Source: an uncultured Paracoccaceae bacterium (GTDB lineage: Bacteria > Pseudomonadota > Alphaproteobacteria > Rhodobacterales > Rhodobacteraceae). Taken from it: a DNA stretch of 64,000 nucleotides. Under the pieces are notes generated by a model, which saw nothing but the letters and a program-made list of their open reading frames with translations, did not search any database and was not told the origin of the DNA. Both the position numbers and the translations under genes were made by a program. Positions 7,894 through 17,034 of this stretch are shown here, piece by piece; positions within the stretch are counted from its first letter, which is position 1, and each line of letters starts with the position of its first letter. The stretch lies in contig CANMMF010000010.1 in the NCBI GenBank assembly GCA_947498985.1, positions 1-64,000 on the forward strand. The letters run 5' to 3'.

Positions 7894-10680
7894 CTATTCC
7901 GCGGCCAGCTGCTCTGTCTTGTCGACTTTCTCCACGCGCACCGCGGAATACTTGAATTCCGGGATCTTGCCGAAGGGATCGAGCGCGGGGTTGGTCAGGA
8001 TGTTGGCCGCCGCCTCGACAAAGGCGAAAGGCAGGAACACCATGTCCTGCGCCACCGCCCGGTCCGCCCTTGCCATCACCTCGACAGAGCCGCGCCGCGT
8101 GGTCAGCCGCACCTTGCCGCCGGGCGCCACGCCAAGATCGCGCAGGGTCGCGGGGTGCAGCGAGCAGTTGGCCTCCGGCTCCACCGCGTCCAGCACGCTG
8201 GCCCGCCGGGTCATCGAGCCGGTGTGCCAATGCTCCAGCTGACGACCGGTCGTGAGGATCATCGGAAAGCGGTCATCGGGCATCTCGGCGGGCGGTGTCA
8301 CCCGCGCGGGCGTGAACTTCGCGCGCCCCGCGCGGCGCGGAAAGCCATCGCCAAAGACCACCGCCGCGCCCGGATCGTCGGGACCGGATGTCGGATAGGT
8401 CACCGCATTCTCCGCCTCGAGCCGCTTCCAGGTGATGTGATGCAGCGAGCGCATGGACATCTTCATCTCGTCAAAGACCTCGCGCGGATCGTCGTAATCC
8501 CAGTCGAGCCCGACCCGCCGCGCCAGCTCCACCAGAACCTGCCAGTCCTCGCGCGCCTCACCGGGCGGCAGCACCGCCTGCCGCGCCACCTGCACCTGCC
8601 GGTTGGTGTTGGTCACCGTGCCGGTCTTTTCGGGAAAGGCGCTGGCGGGCAGGATCACATCGGCGAAATTCGCGGTCTCGGTCAGAAAGATGTCCTGCAC
8701 CACCAGGTGATCGAGATGGGCCAGCGCCTTGCGCGCATGCTCCACATCCGGATCCGACATGGCCGGGTTCTCGCCAAGGATATACATACCCTTGATCTCA
8801 CCGCGATAGACGCGGTCCATGATCTCCACCACCGTCAGGCCCGGCGTCTCCTGGATCTCCGTGCCCTGCCAGATATGTCGGAAGAGCGAGCGCACCTCGG
8901 GGTCGGTCACCGACTGGTAATCCGGCAGCACCTGCGGGATCAGCCCCGCATCCGACGCGCCCTGCACGTTGTTCTGCCCCCTGAGCGGATGCAGCCCCGT
9001 GCCCTCGCGCCCCACATGCCCACACAGAAGCGCCAGCGAGATCAGGCAGCGGGCGTTGTCGGTGCCGTGGATATGCTGGCTCACCCCCATGCCCCAGAAG
9101 ATCATCGCGCGGCGCGCCCCCGCATAGGCCCGCGCCACCGCACGGATCATGTCCGGCGAAATCCCGCAAAGCTCGCACATCCGCTCCGGCGTGAAGGCGC
9201 GGATATGGTCGCGGAACTCGAAGAAGCCTTCGGTGAAACCCTCGATATATTGCCGGTCGTAGAGCTTTTCCTCGACGATCACGTTCATGATCGCGTTCAG
9301 CATCGCCACATCGGTGCCGGGCCGGAATTGCAGCATATGCGTCGCGTGACGGCGCAGTGCCTGCGCGCGCGGGTCCATCACGATGAGCTCCCCGCCGCGC
9401 TTGGCAAACTGCTTGAAATAGGTCGCGGCGACGGGATGGTTCTCGGTCGGGTTGGCGCCGATCACGATGGCCAGATCCGCGTGCTCGATCTGGTTGAAGG
9501 TTGCGGTCACGGCACCCGAGCCCACATTCTCCATCAGCGCCGCCACCGAGGACGCATGGCAAAGCCGCGTGCAGTGATCCACGTTGTTGTGGCCAAAGCC
9601 CTGGCGAATGAATTTCTGGAAAAGATAGGCCTCTTCGTTGGTGCATTTGGCCGAGCCGAACCCCGCCACCGAGGTGCCGCCGTAAAACGAGCGCAGATCC
9701 GCAAGCCCATGCGCCGCGCGATCCAGCGCCTCTTCCCAGGTCGCCTCCCGGAAATGGGTCCAGGGGTTGCCGGGATCGACGTTGAGCCCCTTTTCGGGCG
9801 CATCGTCGCGCCGGATCAGCGGCTTGGTCAGCCGGTGCGGGTGGTGGATATAGTCGAACCCGAACCGCCCCTTGACGCAGAGCCGCCCTTCATTGGCCGG
9901 CCCGTTGATGCCTTCGACAAACCTGACCTTCTCGTCCTTGATCTTGACGCTGACCTGGCAGCCGACCCCGCAGAACGGGCAGACCGACTGCACCTCCCGG
10001 TCGATGTCGCGGCTGTCGCCGCGCTGCGCCTCATCCATCACCGAAGACGGCATCAGCGCGCCGGTGGGACAGGCCTGCACACATTCGCCGCAGGCCACGC
10101 AGGTCGACGCGCCCATCGGATCCGCGATGTCGAAGACAGGAAAGCTGTCATGCCCGCGGCCCGCCATGCCGATCACGTCATTGACCTGCACTTCGCGACA
10201 GGCCCGCACGCAGAGCCCGCACTGGATGCAGGCATCGAGATTGACCGACATCGCGATGTGGCTGTCGTCGAGCAGCGGAATGCGCTCCTTCTCGAGCGCG
10301 GGAAAGCGGCTTTCCGACACCCCCTGCGCCTCGGCCATGTCCCACATGTGGCTCGAGGCGTCATGCGCGGCCGCGCGCTCCGGCTGGTCGGCCAGCAGCA
10401 GCTCCATCACCATCTTGCGCGCCGAGGTCGCGCGCGCATTGGCGGTGTTCACCACCATGCCTTCGGCAGGCTCGCGAATGCAGGAGGCGGCCAGCACCCG
10501 CTCGCCCTCGATCTCGACCATGCAGGCGCGGCAATTGCCATCGGACCGGTAGCCGGGATCGGGCTTGTGGCAGAGATGCGGGATCTTCAGGCCGCGCCCG
10601 TTCGCCACTTCCCAGATCGTCAGGCCGCGCTCGGCCTCGACCTCCTGCCCATCCAGCACAAAACGGATCGTCTCGGACAT
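7894..10680 (-). CDS. fdhA: Formate dehydrogenase alpha subunit (FdsA/FdhA-like)
   Basis: 928-residue molybdopterin oxidoreductase, predicted to oxidise formate to CO2. Order: an N-terminal [2Fe-2S] NuoG-like domain (Cys in 'HLCHKPD', 'GNCRACMVE', 'AASC'), a NuoG-type His/Cys segment, two [4Fe-4S] clusters ('[15 protein letters not shown]', '[16 protein letters not shown]'), a [4Fe-4S] motif preceding the Mo-bisMGD domain ('[13 protein letters not shown]'...'GRLCVKG'), the catalytic domain with probable Mo ligand C374 in '[11 protein letters not shown]', and a C-terminal dinucleotide-binding domain. The ATG at 10680 is chosen over upstream in-frame codons because GAGGAG precedes it and the ferredoxin fold starts there. 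The layout is that of cytosolic NAD-dependent FDH, but the FdsB/FdsG partners and FdsD/FdhD are not next to it. Confidence 0.9.
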   Translation of the reverse strand: MSETIRFVLDGQEVEAERGLTIWEVANGRGLKIPHLCHKPDPGYRSDGNCRACMVEIEGERVLAASCIREPAEGMVVNTANARATSARKMVMELLLADQPERAAAHDASSHMWDMAEAQGVSESRFPALEKERIPLLDDSHIAMSVNLDACIQCGLCVRACREVQVNDVIGMAGRGHDSFPVFDIADPMGASTCVACGECVQACPTGALMPSSVMDEAQRGDSRDIDREVQSVCPFCGVGCQVSVKIKDEKVRFVEGINGPANEGRLCVKGRFGFDYIHHPHRLTKPLIRRDDAPEKGLNVDPGNPWTHFREATWEEALDRAAHGLADLRSFYGGTSVAGFGSAKCTNEEAYLFQKFIRQGFGHNNVDHCTRLCHASSVAALMENVGSGAVTATFNQIEHADLAIVIGANPTENHPVAATYFKQFAKRGGELIVMDPRAQALRRHATHMLQFRPGTDVAMLNAIMNVIVEEKLYDRQYIEGFTEGFFEFRDHIRAFTPERMCELCGISPDMIRAVARAYAGARRAMIFWGMGVSQHIHGTDNARCLISLALLCGHVGREGTGLHPLRGQNNVQGASDAGLIPQVLPDYQSVTDPEVRSLFRHIWQGTEIQETPGLTVVEIMDRVYRGEIKGMYILGENPAMSDPDVEHARKALAHLDHLVVQDIFLTETANFADVILPASAFPEKTGTVTNTNRQVQVARQAVLPPGEAREDWQVLVELARRVGLDWDYDDPREVFDEMKMSMRSLHHITWKRLEAENAVTYPTSGPDDPGAAVVFGDGFPRRAGRAKFTPARVTPPAEMPDDRFPMILTTGRQLEHWHTGSMTRRASVLDAVEPEANCSLHPATLRDLGVAPGGKVRLTTRRGSVEVMARADRAVAQDMVFLPFAFVEAAANILTNPALDPFGKIPEFKYSAVRVEKVDKTEQLAAE

Positions 10681-11020
10681 GCCAATCTCCTCTGTCGCGG
10701 ACATCCTAACCATTTCTGCCGCCGCGCGCGCAGACAAAACCCGACACCCCACCCGCCTTTTGCGGCCCGCGAGGTTTCCGATGCGCGCCACCCGATCCTG
10801 CAAACGCGCCGTCCCGGGTGTCATATTGCCGCTGAACGTCCGCGCGCGCGAGGGGCTGGCCGCTCGCTTGCACCTTTTGTCCAGCAGACCCGACGCCCAG
10901 AAGGGACGCCCAGCCCCGCCTCCCGCATCTGCTTCGCAAAACCGCACCGATCCCCTGCGCTCATGCCGGTTTGCAGCGCCGCTCCCCCGGAATATCGTCG
11001 CCCAAAAAAGGAGAGCCCAG
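10681..11020. other. Divergent intergenic region, no gene seen
   Basis: These 340 bases separate fdhA (minus) from the VOC gene (plus). They hold the ribosome binding sites of both genes (GAGGAG near 10690 on the minus strand, AAAAGGAGAG near 11007 on the plus strand). Open frames crossing it are extensions or shadows with no recognisable protein. Promoters for both directions must lie here, but no clear -35/-10 or operator could be picked out. Confidence 0.6.
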
Positions 11021-11497
11021 ATGACCACCCATCCAGACACATGTGTCGGCCATATCCACCTGCGGGTGTCCGATCTCGACCGCGCGGTGGCGTTTTACCG
11101 CGATGTCATGGGCTTCACGCTCACCCAGACCTATGGCCGCCAGGCGGCGTTTCTGTCCGCGGGCGGCTATCACCACCATATCGGGCTCAACACCTGGGAA
11201 AGCCGCGGTGGCCCTCCCCCATCCAAGGGCAGCACCGGGCTTTATCACGTGGCCTTTCTCTACCCCGACCGGCCTGCGCTGGCGGCGACGCTGCAACGGG
11301 TGCTTGATGCGGGCGTGCCGATCGAGGGTGCGGCGGATCACGGTGTGTCGGAGGCCGTCTATTTCTCCGATCCCGATGGCAACGGCATCGAGATCTATCG
11401 CGACCGCGCCGAACCAGACTGGCCCCGCGACGCCACCGGCACGCTCGGGATGGTCAACGATCCGCTCGATCTGGACGTGCTTCTGGCTGAGGCCTGA
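11021..11497 (+). CDS. VOC-family (glyoxalase/extradiol dioxygenase fold) protein
   Basis: 158-residue vicinal-oxygen-chelate protein. Two beta-alpha-beta-beta-beta units are visible. Likely metal ligands are a His in 'VGHIHLRVSDLDRAVAFYRDVMGF', His in 'GLYHVAFLYPDR' and Glu in 'DPDGNGIEIYRDR', and 'GGYHHHIGLNTWES' resembles catechol 2,3-dioxygenase-like (CatE-type) members. The reaction is not certain: ring-cleaving dioxygenase, glyoxalase-like and resistance proteins share this fold. The ATG at 11021 has the strong site AAGGAGAGCCCAG. It stands first in a plus-strand run towards the aminotransferase gene. Confidence 0.85.
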   Translation: MTTHPDTCVGHIHLRVSDLDRAVAFYRDVMGFTLTQTYGRQAAFLSAGGYHHHIGLNTWESRGGPPPSKGSTGLYHVAFLYPDRPALAATLQRVLDAGVPIEGAADHGVSEAVYFSDPDGNGIEIYRDRAEPDWPRDATGTLGMVNDPLDLDVLLAEA

Positions 11498-11567
11498 GCG
11501 GCGCGCCTTGCCCTCTGGACCTTCGCTGCGCCGCGGCCTAGCCTGCGCGCGAAAGGGAGATCGCGAC

Positions 11568-12428
11568 ATGGCAACCGGTCAGAACATCCGCACCTATTTC
11601 AACGGCGCCTGGCACGATGGAGACACGATGATCATGCGCGCCGCCGACCATGGCGCGTGGCTTGGCACCTCGGTCTTTGACGGCGCGCGCTGCGTCAACG
11701 GCGTCTCACCCGATCTGCAGGCGCATTGCGCCCGCGTGAACCGCTCCGCCGAGGCGCTGATGATCACCCCCACCATGACCGCCGACGAGATGGTGGCGCT
11801 GGTCGAGGACGGGCTCAGGGGCTGCGGCGACGGCAAGGCGATCTACATCCGGCCGATGTACTGGGCGATCCACGGCGACGCCTCGGCGATTGTGCCCGAC
11901 CCCGGAGAGACCGGCTTTGCGATCTGCCTCGAAGAGATCCCGATGGCGCCCGACACCGCCTCGGTCACGCTGGGTCGCACCCGGTTCCGCCGCCCGGTGC
12001 TCGAGGACGCGGTGGTCAACGCCAAGGCGGGCTGCCTTTATCCCAACAACGCCCGCATGCTGGCCGAAGTGCGCGCCCGCGGCTTTGGCAACGCACTGGT
12101 CGCCGATGCCATGGGCAACGTGGCCGAAAGTGCCACCGCCAATGTCTTCATGGTCAAGGACGGCGCGGTGTTCACGCCGGTCGCCAATGGCACGTTTCTG
12201 GCGGGCATCACCCGCGCGCGCCACATGGTGAACCTGCGCGCCGATGGCATGGAGGTGCACGAGACCGTGTTGACCTTCGACGATTTCACCGATGCCGACG
12301 AGGTGTTCCTGTCTGGCAACATGAACAAGGTCACCCCGGTCACCGGGTTCGAGGACGCCTCTTACCAGGTCGGCCCCGTCACCCGGCGCGTGCGCGAGAT
12401 GTATTGGGACTGGGCGCTCTCCTCGTGA
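11568..12428 (+). CDS. ilvE: Branched-chain amino acid aminotransferase
   Basis: 286-residue fold-type IV PLP aminotransferase, predicted to interconvert Leu/Ile/Val and their 2-oxo acids. The PLP lysine is K153 in 'VVNAKAGCLYPNN'; 'SVFDGARC' and 'ESATANVFMVKDG' are also family-typical, and 'FLSGNMNKVTPV' lies near the C-terminus. The ATG at 11568 follows AAAGGGAGA; the longer upstream frame is the wrong-frame shadow of the VOC gene. It overlaps the following GNAT gene by 4 bp. D-amino-acid transaminase and ADC lyase share the fold, but overall similarity to Rhodobacter BCATs is strong. Confidence 0.92.
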   Translation: MATGQNIRTYFNGAWHDGDTMIMRAADHGAWLGTSVFDGARCVNGVSPDLQAHCARVNRSAEALMITPTMTADEMVALVEDGLRGCGDGKAIYIRPMYWAIHGDASAIVPDPGETGFAICLEEIPMAPDTASVTLGRTRFRRPVLEDAVVNAKAGCLYPNNARMLAEVRARGFGNALVADAMGNVAESATANVFMVKDGAVFTPVANGTFLAGITRARHMVNLRADGMEVHETVLTFDDFTDADEVFLSGNMNKVTPVTGFEDASYQVGPVTRRVREMYWDWALSS

Positions 12429-12880
12429 CGCCGAGGCGGCTCAGCGCCGCCGATCCGGTCGCTCTTGAAGCGCTCAACGCGATGATCCTGCGCTCCAAGG
12501 CGCATTGGGGCTATGACGCGGCCTTCATGCAGGCCTGCGTCGCGGTTCTGCGGATCACCCCTGCGCATTTTCAGCACCCCTGCGCCGTGCTGGGCGAGGC
12601 GCCCGCATACCGCGGCTTTGTGCAGGTCTCGGTCGAAGGCGACGCGGCGCAGCTGGAAAAGCTCTTTGTCGACCCGGCGGCCATCGGCACCGGCGCGGGC
12701 CGCGCGCTCTTTGACTGGGCGGCGGATGTGGCGCGCGCCCAAGGGGCCGTCACGCTGGGCATCGACTCCGATCCCGGTGCCGCGCCCTTTTATGAACGCA
12801 TGGGCGCGCGGGTGGTGGGAACCACCCCGTCAGAGGCCATTCCGGGACGGTTTCTGCCGCATCTGTTGCTGACGCTCTGA
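12425..12880 (+). CDS. GNAT-family N-acetyltransferase
   Basis: 151-residue acetyltransferase-like protein starting with GTG that overlaps the stop of the aminotransferase gene (GTGA). The GNAT core is visible: 'RRLSAADPVALEAL' at the N-terminus, 'LEKLFVDPAAIGTGAGRALFDWA' (motif A, with an acetyl-CoA pyrophosphate loop of the Gly-rich type, about 75-100) and 'GIDSDPGAAPFYERMGARVVG' (motif B). Substrate unknown. The overlap implies co-translation with the aminotransferase. Confidence 0.82.
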   Translation: MTPRRLSAADPVALEALNAMILRSKAHWGYDAAFMQACVAVLRITPAHFQHPCAVLGEAPAYRGFVQVSVEGDAAQLEKLFVDPAAIGTGAGRALFDWAADVARAQGAVTLGIDSDPGAAPFYERMGARVVGTTPSEAIPGRFLPHLLLTL

Positions 12881-12964
12881 GCCGCGCGGGCCTCTGACGC
12901 TGCCGATTGCGCTATTGCGTGCCCCCCGCCGCTGCGCCATGATCCGGCCCAGAGGGAGACCATC

Positions 12965-13420
12965 ATGCGCAAGTTCCTTGTCGTGCTCGATGACAGCCGC
13001 GAATGCCTGAACGCCATGCGCTTTGCGGCCATGCGCGCTGCCCATACCGGCGGTGGCGTGGCGATCCTGTCGGTCATTCCGCCTGACGAATTCAATCACT
13101 GGATCGGCGTCGGCACCGTCATGCGCGAGGAATCCCGCGAGCGCATCCAGGCGCATTTCGAGGTCTTCGCCAAGTGGATGCGCGACAAGCAGAATGTCGA
13201 TCCCGAGCTGATAATTCGCGAAGGCGAACCGGTGCCCGAGATCATCGCGCAGGTGCGCGAGGATGCAGAGATCGGCGTGCTGGTCCTGGGCGCCGCGACC
13301 GACAAGAAGGGCCCCGGCCCGCTGGTCACGCAGCTCACCCGCAACTCCGGCTCCCTGCCCATTCCGATCACCATCGTGCCCGGCGATCTGAGCAAGGAAC
13401 GGCTCGAGGCGATCACGTAA
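12965..13420 (+). CDS. Universal stress protein (UspA family)
   Basis: 151-residue single-domain Usp. The N-terminal strand 'RKFLVVLDDSRECLNAMRFA' and the C-terminal nucleotide-loop region 'LVLGAATDKKGPGPLVTQL' followed by 'PIPITIVPGDL' fit an ATP-binding Usp fold, though the glycine pattern is not fully canonical. The ribosome binding site GAGGGAGACC precedes the ATG. Such proteins accumulate under starvation or stress; no target is evident. It is followed closely by the secreted protease gene, but a 40-bp gap leaves co-transcription uncertain. Confidence 0.88.
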   Translation: MRKFLVVLDDSRECLNAMRFAAMRAAHTGGGVAILSVIPPDEFNHWIGVGTVMREESRERIQAHFEVFAKWMRDKQNVDPELIIREGEPVPEIIAQVREDAEIGVLVLGAATDKKGPGPLVTQLTRNSGSLPIPITIVPGDLSKERLEAIT

Positions 13421-13460
13421 ACTGCAAGTTTCAATCGCGCTTTTGCCACAATGAGCCTGC

Positions 13461-14888
13461 ATGACTGCGCATGTGATGTTGCGTGTTCTTGCCTTACTGC
13501 TCTGCCTGATCTGCCCTATGCCGCTTGCCGCGCAATCGGTCGGCGATCCGTTTGACGCGCGCTGGCTCAGCGATACCGAAAAGCGCTACATCCAGTCCGC
13601 GCTGGCCTGGGCCGGGACCTACCGGAACTCGGTCGATGGCAAATGGGGCCGCGGCAGCCAGTCGGCGCTCGAGGCGCATCTGTCGCATCTCAGACCGCAG
13701 GACATCCGCTTTGGCGCGCTGCTGCCGCTGTTGCGCGCCTTCACCTCGGAGGTGGAGCAAAGCGGTTGGGAGGTGCTGCATTTCGACGCGCCGGGCATGT
13801 CGCTGCAGGTGCCGGGCCTGCGGATGGTCTTTGACGAAGGTGACGGGGCGTATCCGACGCTGCACACGCCGGACCGGGCGCTGCTCTTCCGGGTGTTGCT
13901 GGAGAGCTACGACAAGACCGTCGCCCAGCACCGCTGGCTCATCGACAACCATGTGGGCGCGCAACCGGCCTACCGGCTCTGGCAAGACGACCGGATGATC
14001 ACCGCGGCCCGTCTGGAAAGCGGCAAACACGCCTATCTCTATTCCCGCGATACCGGCGGTTTCACCACCGCCTTCCTGATCCAGTACGCGCCCTATGAGG
14101 CCGCGCGCGGGCAGCTGATGATCTCGAGCCTCGTGCGCGGGCGGCAGGACACGCTCGCCCTGCCCGCCTCGGGCGCGCTGCGGCGGATGATGGCCCCGGC
14201 AGAGGCGCCGCCCCGCCCAGCGCCACCACCCGCGCCAAAGGCCAATACCGGCGTGGGACAACAGGCGCCCGACGCGCTGCTGGGGACGGGAACGGCCTTT
14301 TACGTCAATGCCACGGATCTGGTGACCGCGGCCCATGTGGTCGAAGGCTGTACCAGCGTCCGGCACGAAAACGGCAGCCGCCTCACGGTTCTGCAGGTCG
14401 ACAAGGCGCTGGATCTGGCGGTGCTGGTGTCGCGCGAAACCTCCGACGCCTACCTGCCGCTGACCGGCGATACCGAAACCGGGCTTGGCGAGAAGATCAT
14501 GGCGCTGGGGTTTCCCTATCGCAGCCTGCTGGGTCAGGGCCTGACCGTCACCGGCGGCAATGTGAGCGCGCTGCCCCGCCACGACGATGCCGCAGCACAC
14601 CTGCTTTTCAGCGCGCCCGTGCAGCCCGGCAACAGCGGCGGCCCGGTGCTCAACCGGCGCGGCGAGGTGGTCGGTGTGGTTGTCTCGCGGCTCAGCGACA
14701 TGAAGGTGCTGGCCGATACCGGCAGCCTGCCGCAGAACATGAATTTCGCGGTCTCGCTGGCGCCGCTCGTCGCGTTTCTGGACCGCGCGCAGGTGCAGGC
14801 GCCGGGCCGCCGGGCGGCGGTGGTGGACATGGATCGCGGCGTGCCACCATCGGTGCAGAACGCCATCGTGCCGGTGGAGTGCTGGTAG
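13461..14888 (+). CDS. Secreted trypsin-like serine protease with N-terminal peptidoglycan-binding-like domain
   Basis: 475 residues with a signal peptide (about 1-25, ending 'PLAAQS'). The N-terminal part, 'LSDTEKRYIQSALAWAG..VDGKWGRGSQSALEAHL' (about 36-75), looks like a PG_binding_1-type module. A Pro-rich linker (about 245-260) leads to a chymotrypsin/DegP-fold domain with a complete triad: H292 in 'VTAAHVVEGC', D318 in 'ALDLAVL' and S392 in 'QPGNSGGPVLN'. No PDZ domain follows, unlike DegP. Predicted to act in the periplasm, perhaps anchored at peptidoglycan. Substrate unknown. Confidence 0.88.
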   Translation: MTAHVMLRVLALLLCLICPMPLAAQSVGDPFDARWLSDTEKRYIQSALAWAGTYRNSVDGKWGRGSQSALEAHLSHLRPQDIRFGALLPLLRAFTSEVEQSGWEVLHFDAPGMSLQVPGLRMVFDEGDGAYPTLHTPDRALLFRVLLESYDKTVAQHRWLIDNHVGAQPAYRLWQDDRMITAARLESGKHAYLYSRDTGGFTTAFLIQYAPYEAARGQLMISSLVRGRQDTLALPASGALRRMMAPAEAPPRPAPPPAPKANTGVGQQAPDALLGTGTAFYVNATDLVTAAHVVEGCTSVRHENGSRLTVLQVDKALDLAVLVSRETSDAYLPLTGDTETGLGEKIMALGFPYRSLLGQGLTVTGGNVSALPRHDDAAAHLLFSAPVQPGNSGGPVLNRRGEVVGVVVSRLSDMKVLADTGSLPQNMNFAVSLAPLVAFLDRAQVQAPGRRAAVVDMDRGVPPSVQNAIVPVECW

Positions 14889-14988
14889 CCCGCGCGCCTG
14901 CTGTCCCTGGCAATTTTAGAATCGTTCCAATCCTTGACGCTGCGCCCCGGCATGCGCATATATAGCCTCTCACCTTTTGGGGGCTCCA

Positions 14989-15552
14989 ATGTTCATCCAG
15001 ACCGAATCCACGCCGAACCCGGCGACGCTGAAATTCCTGCCCGGCCAGACCGTGCTGGACATGGGAACCGCCGATTTCCCCTCCGCCGATGCCGCGCAGG
15101 CCTCGCCCCTGGCGCAGCGCCTCTTCGATGTCGAGGGCGTGACCGGTGTGTTCTTCGGCAATGATTTTGTGACCGTCACCAAGGCCGACAGCACCGAATG
15201 GGATCATCTCAAACCCGCGATCCTCGGCGCGGTGATGGAACATTTCCAGTCCGGTCAGCCGGTGATGGCCGATGGCGCGGCGCAGGCCGGCGGCCATGCG
15301 GAGCATTCCGGCGAAAACGCCGAAATCGTCGGTCAGATCAAGGAGCTGCTGGACAGCCGCGTGCGCCCGGCAGTGGCGCAGGATGGCGGCGATATCACCT
15401 TCCACGGGTTCGAGCGCGGCGTCGTCTACCTGCATATGCAGGGCGCCTGCGCGGGCTGCCCCTCCTCGACTCTGACGCTCAAGATGGGCATCGAGAACCT
15501 GCTGCGCCACTACATCCCCGAGGTCACCGAAGTGCGCCCGGTCGCCGTCTGA
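14989..15552 (+). CDS. NifU-family Fe-S cluster carrier (NfuA-like)
   Basis: 187 residues. The N-terminal Nfu_N domain begins 'MFIQTESTPNPATLKFLPG', and the C-terminal NifU domain contains the cluster-binding pair C154 and C157 in 'GACAGCPSST'. Expected to hold and deliver Fe-S clusters to apoproteins, for which this window alone has several clients (formate dehydrogenase, the Rieske and molybdo subunits near the right end). The ATG at 14989 is chosen over an in-frame TTG four codons upstream because GGGGGC lies just before it and Nfu proteins start at this motif. It heads a run with DUF6958, tsaB and rimI. Confidence 0.93.
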   Translation: MFIQTESTPNPATLKFLPGQTVLDMGTADFPSADAAQASPLAQRLFDVEGVTGVFFGNDFVTVTKADSTEWDHLKPAILGAVMEHFQSGQPVMADGAAQAGGHAEHSGENAEIVGQIKELLDSRVRPAVAQDGGDITFHGFERGVVYLHMQGACAGCPSSTLTLKMGIENLLRHYIPEVTEVRPVAV

Positions 15553-15563
15553 AGGCGCCGCGC

Positions 15564-15857
15564 GTGGCGGACAAGATCGAGGTCGAGAACGTCAACCTGC
15601 CGGGCTCCGTCACCCGGGTCGATGCGGCCAAATACACCGCGATCCGCGATCTGACGCTGCGGGTGCTGCCGGTCGGCGCGCCCGGCATGACCGCTGCCGA
15701 GATCAAGGACGCGCTGCGCCCCGATCTGCCGCAGGATCTCTTTCCCGGCGGCAAGACCCTGGGATGGTGGCAGAAATGCGTGCAGCTCGATCTTGAGGCC
15801 AAGGGGCTTGTGACCCGCGCCGCCACCAAACCGCTGACATTTTACCGGCCCGCATGA
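15564..15857 (+). CDS. DUF6958-family protein
   Basis: 97-residue protein of unknown function. Its conserved pattern, 'VENVNLPG..TRVDAAKYTAIRDLTLRVLP'...'DLFPGGKTLGWWQKCVQLDLEAKGLVTR', matches small conserved proteins annotated as DUF6958, as far as I recall them. GTG at 15564 is the best start, because upstream sequence is coding for NifU in another frame. The stop overlaps the tsaB start by 4 bp, so it is co-translated within the nifU-tsaB-rimI run. The Trp/Cys-rich core suggests a compact winged-helix-like fold (inference). Confidence 0.75.
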   Translation: MADKIEVENVNLPGSVTRVDAAKYTAIRDLTLRVLPVGAPGMTAAEIKDALRPDLPQDLFPGGKTLGWWQKCVQLDLEAKGLVTRAATKPLTFYRPA

Positions 15858-16501
15858 TCCTGGGCTTTGACACGTCTGCCGCCCATGTGGGGGCCGCGCT
15901 GATGCGCGACGGCGCGGTGCTGGCCTCCGCCCATGAAGAGATGGCGCGCGGTCAGGCTGAGCGGCTGGTCCCGCTGCTCGAAGAGCTGCTGGCCGGGGCC
16001 GGTGTCGGCTGGCGCGACCTCGAGGCCATCGGCGTCGGCATCGGCCCGGGCAATTTCACCGGCATCCGGCTCTCGGTCTCCGCCGCCCGCGGTCTGGCGC
16101 TGGGGTTACAGATCCCCGCGGTGGGCGTGAGCCTGCTTGAGGCGGTGGCGTACGGTACCGACACCCCGGTGCTCGCGGCATTGTCGGCGCCGCGCGGATC
16201 GGCTTACGTGATGGGGCACGGCATGGCGGTGCCGGTCGCAGCACGGCAGATCGCGATCGGCGACATCCCGCAAAGCTGGCGCGAACCGGACCTGCGCTGC
16301 ATAGGCTCCGCCGCGGCGGAGATCGCAGACTTGCTTGGGGCCGAGCTGCGGCCAGCGGCCCATGCGCCCGCCTCCGCCATCGCCCGGATCGCCGCCACCC
16401 GCTGGCAGGATGCACCCGCCCGGCCCGCGCCGCTTTATCTCAGGGCCGCGGATGCGGCGCCGTCGCGCGACGCGCCGCCGGTGATCCTCGATGACGCCTG
16501 A
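15854..16501 (+). CDS. tsaB: tRNA t6A37 biosynthesis protein TsaB
   Basis: 215-residue ASKHA-fold protein that partners TsaD in making N6-threonylcarbamoyladenosine at tRNA position 37. Typical features are the start 'MILGFDTSAAHVGAALM', 'LEAIGVGIGPGNFTGIRLSVSAARGLALGL' (about 57-86) and a poorly conserved C-terminal half. It overlaps both neighbours, by 4 bp upstream and 11 bp with rimI downstream, the usual tsaB-rimI pairing. TsaD, TsaE and TsaC are not in the window. Confidence 0.93.
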   Translation: MILGFDTSAAHVGAALMRDGAVLASAHEEMARGQAERLVPLLEELLAGAGVGWRDLEAIGVGIGPGNFTGIRLSVSAARGLALGLQIPAVGVSLLEAVAYGTDTPVLAALSAPRGSAYVMGHGMAVPVAARQIAIGDIPQSWREPDLRCIGSAAAEIADLLGAELRPAAHAPASAIARIAATRWQDAPARPAPLYLRAADAAPSRDAPPVILDDA

Positions 16502-16904
16502 CGAGATGGCGGCGCTCTGCTCGCGCGCCTATCACCACATGCGCCCCTGGAGCGCGCGGCAATTCGCCGACAGCCTGGCACAGCCGACCCACCTGCTCGA
16601 AGCGCATCCGCAGGCCTTTGTGCTGGGCCAGGTGGTCGCCGATGAGGCCGAGATCCTCGCCCTCGCCACCGATCCCGACCGCCAACGGCAGGGTCACGCC
16701 ACCCGCGCCCTGCTTGGTTTTCACGCCGCAGCCGCACTGCGAGGCGCAGGCCGGATTCTGCTCGAAGTGGCAGAGCCCAACACAGCCGCGCGGGCGTTCT
16801 ACAGAGCGCATGGCTACGATGAAATCGGGCGCCGCAAAGCCTATTACCCGCAAGCGGGCGCCCCGCCTGCGGATGCGGTGATCATGGCGCGGGCGCTGCC
16901 CTGA
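16491..16904 (+). CDS. rimI: RimI-like ribosomal protein N-acetyltransferase
   Basis: 137-residue GNAT. Motif A is 'ILALATDPDRQRQGHATRALLGFHAAA' (about 54-81), with Q-R-Q-G-H as the acetyl-CoA loop, and motif B is 'LLEVAEPNTAARAFYRAHGYDEIGRRKAYY' (about 89-118), the usual RimI ending. Linkage to tsaB with an 11-bp overlap supports RimI over a generic GNAT. The presumed role is N-terminal acetylation of ribosomal protein S18 or other proteins. It is last in the nifU-DUF6958-tsaB-rimI run. Confidence 0.85.
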   Translation: MTPDEMAALCSRAYHHMRPWSARQFADSLAQPTHLLEAHPQAFVLGQVVADEAEILALATDPDRQRQGHATRALLGFHAAAALRGAGRILLEVAEPNTAARAFYRAHGYDEIGRRKAYYPQAGAPPADAVIMARALP

Positions 16905-17034
16905 CGTTGCGCGACCGATCCGGCCCGGACGCCAAGAATCGGTTGACCATCCGAGCCGCGCACGGCCTTAATTGCCCATCACGAAGGCGCGGCAGTGAAA
17001 TCGACCGCCCAGAAACACACAGGGAGCCCCCTAT

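Noticed and set aside
7894-10680. NADH-quinone oxidoreductase subunit G (NuoG)
   Set aside because: The N-terminal domain is shared, but the complete Mo-bisMGD catalytic domain with C374 and the C-terminal dinucleotide domain are those of formate dehydrogenase, and no nuo genes are near.
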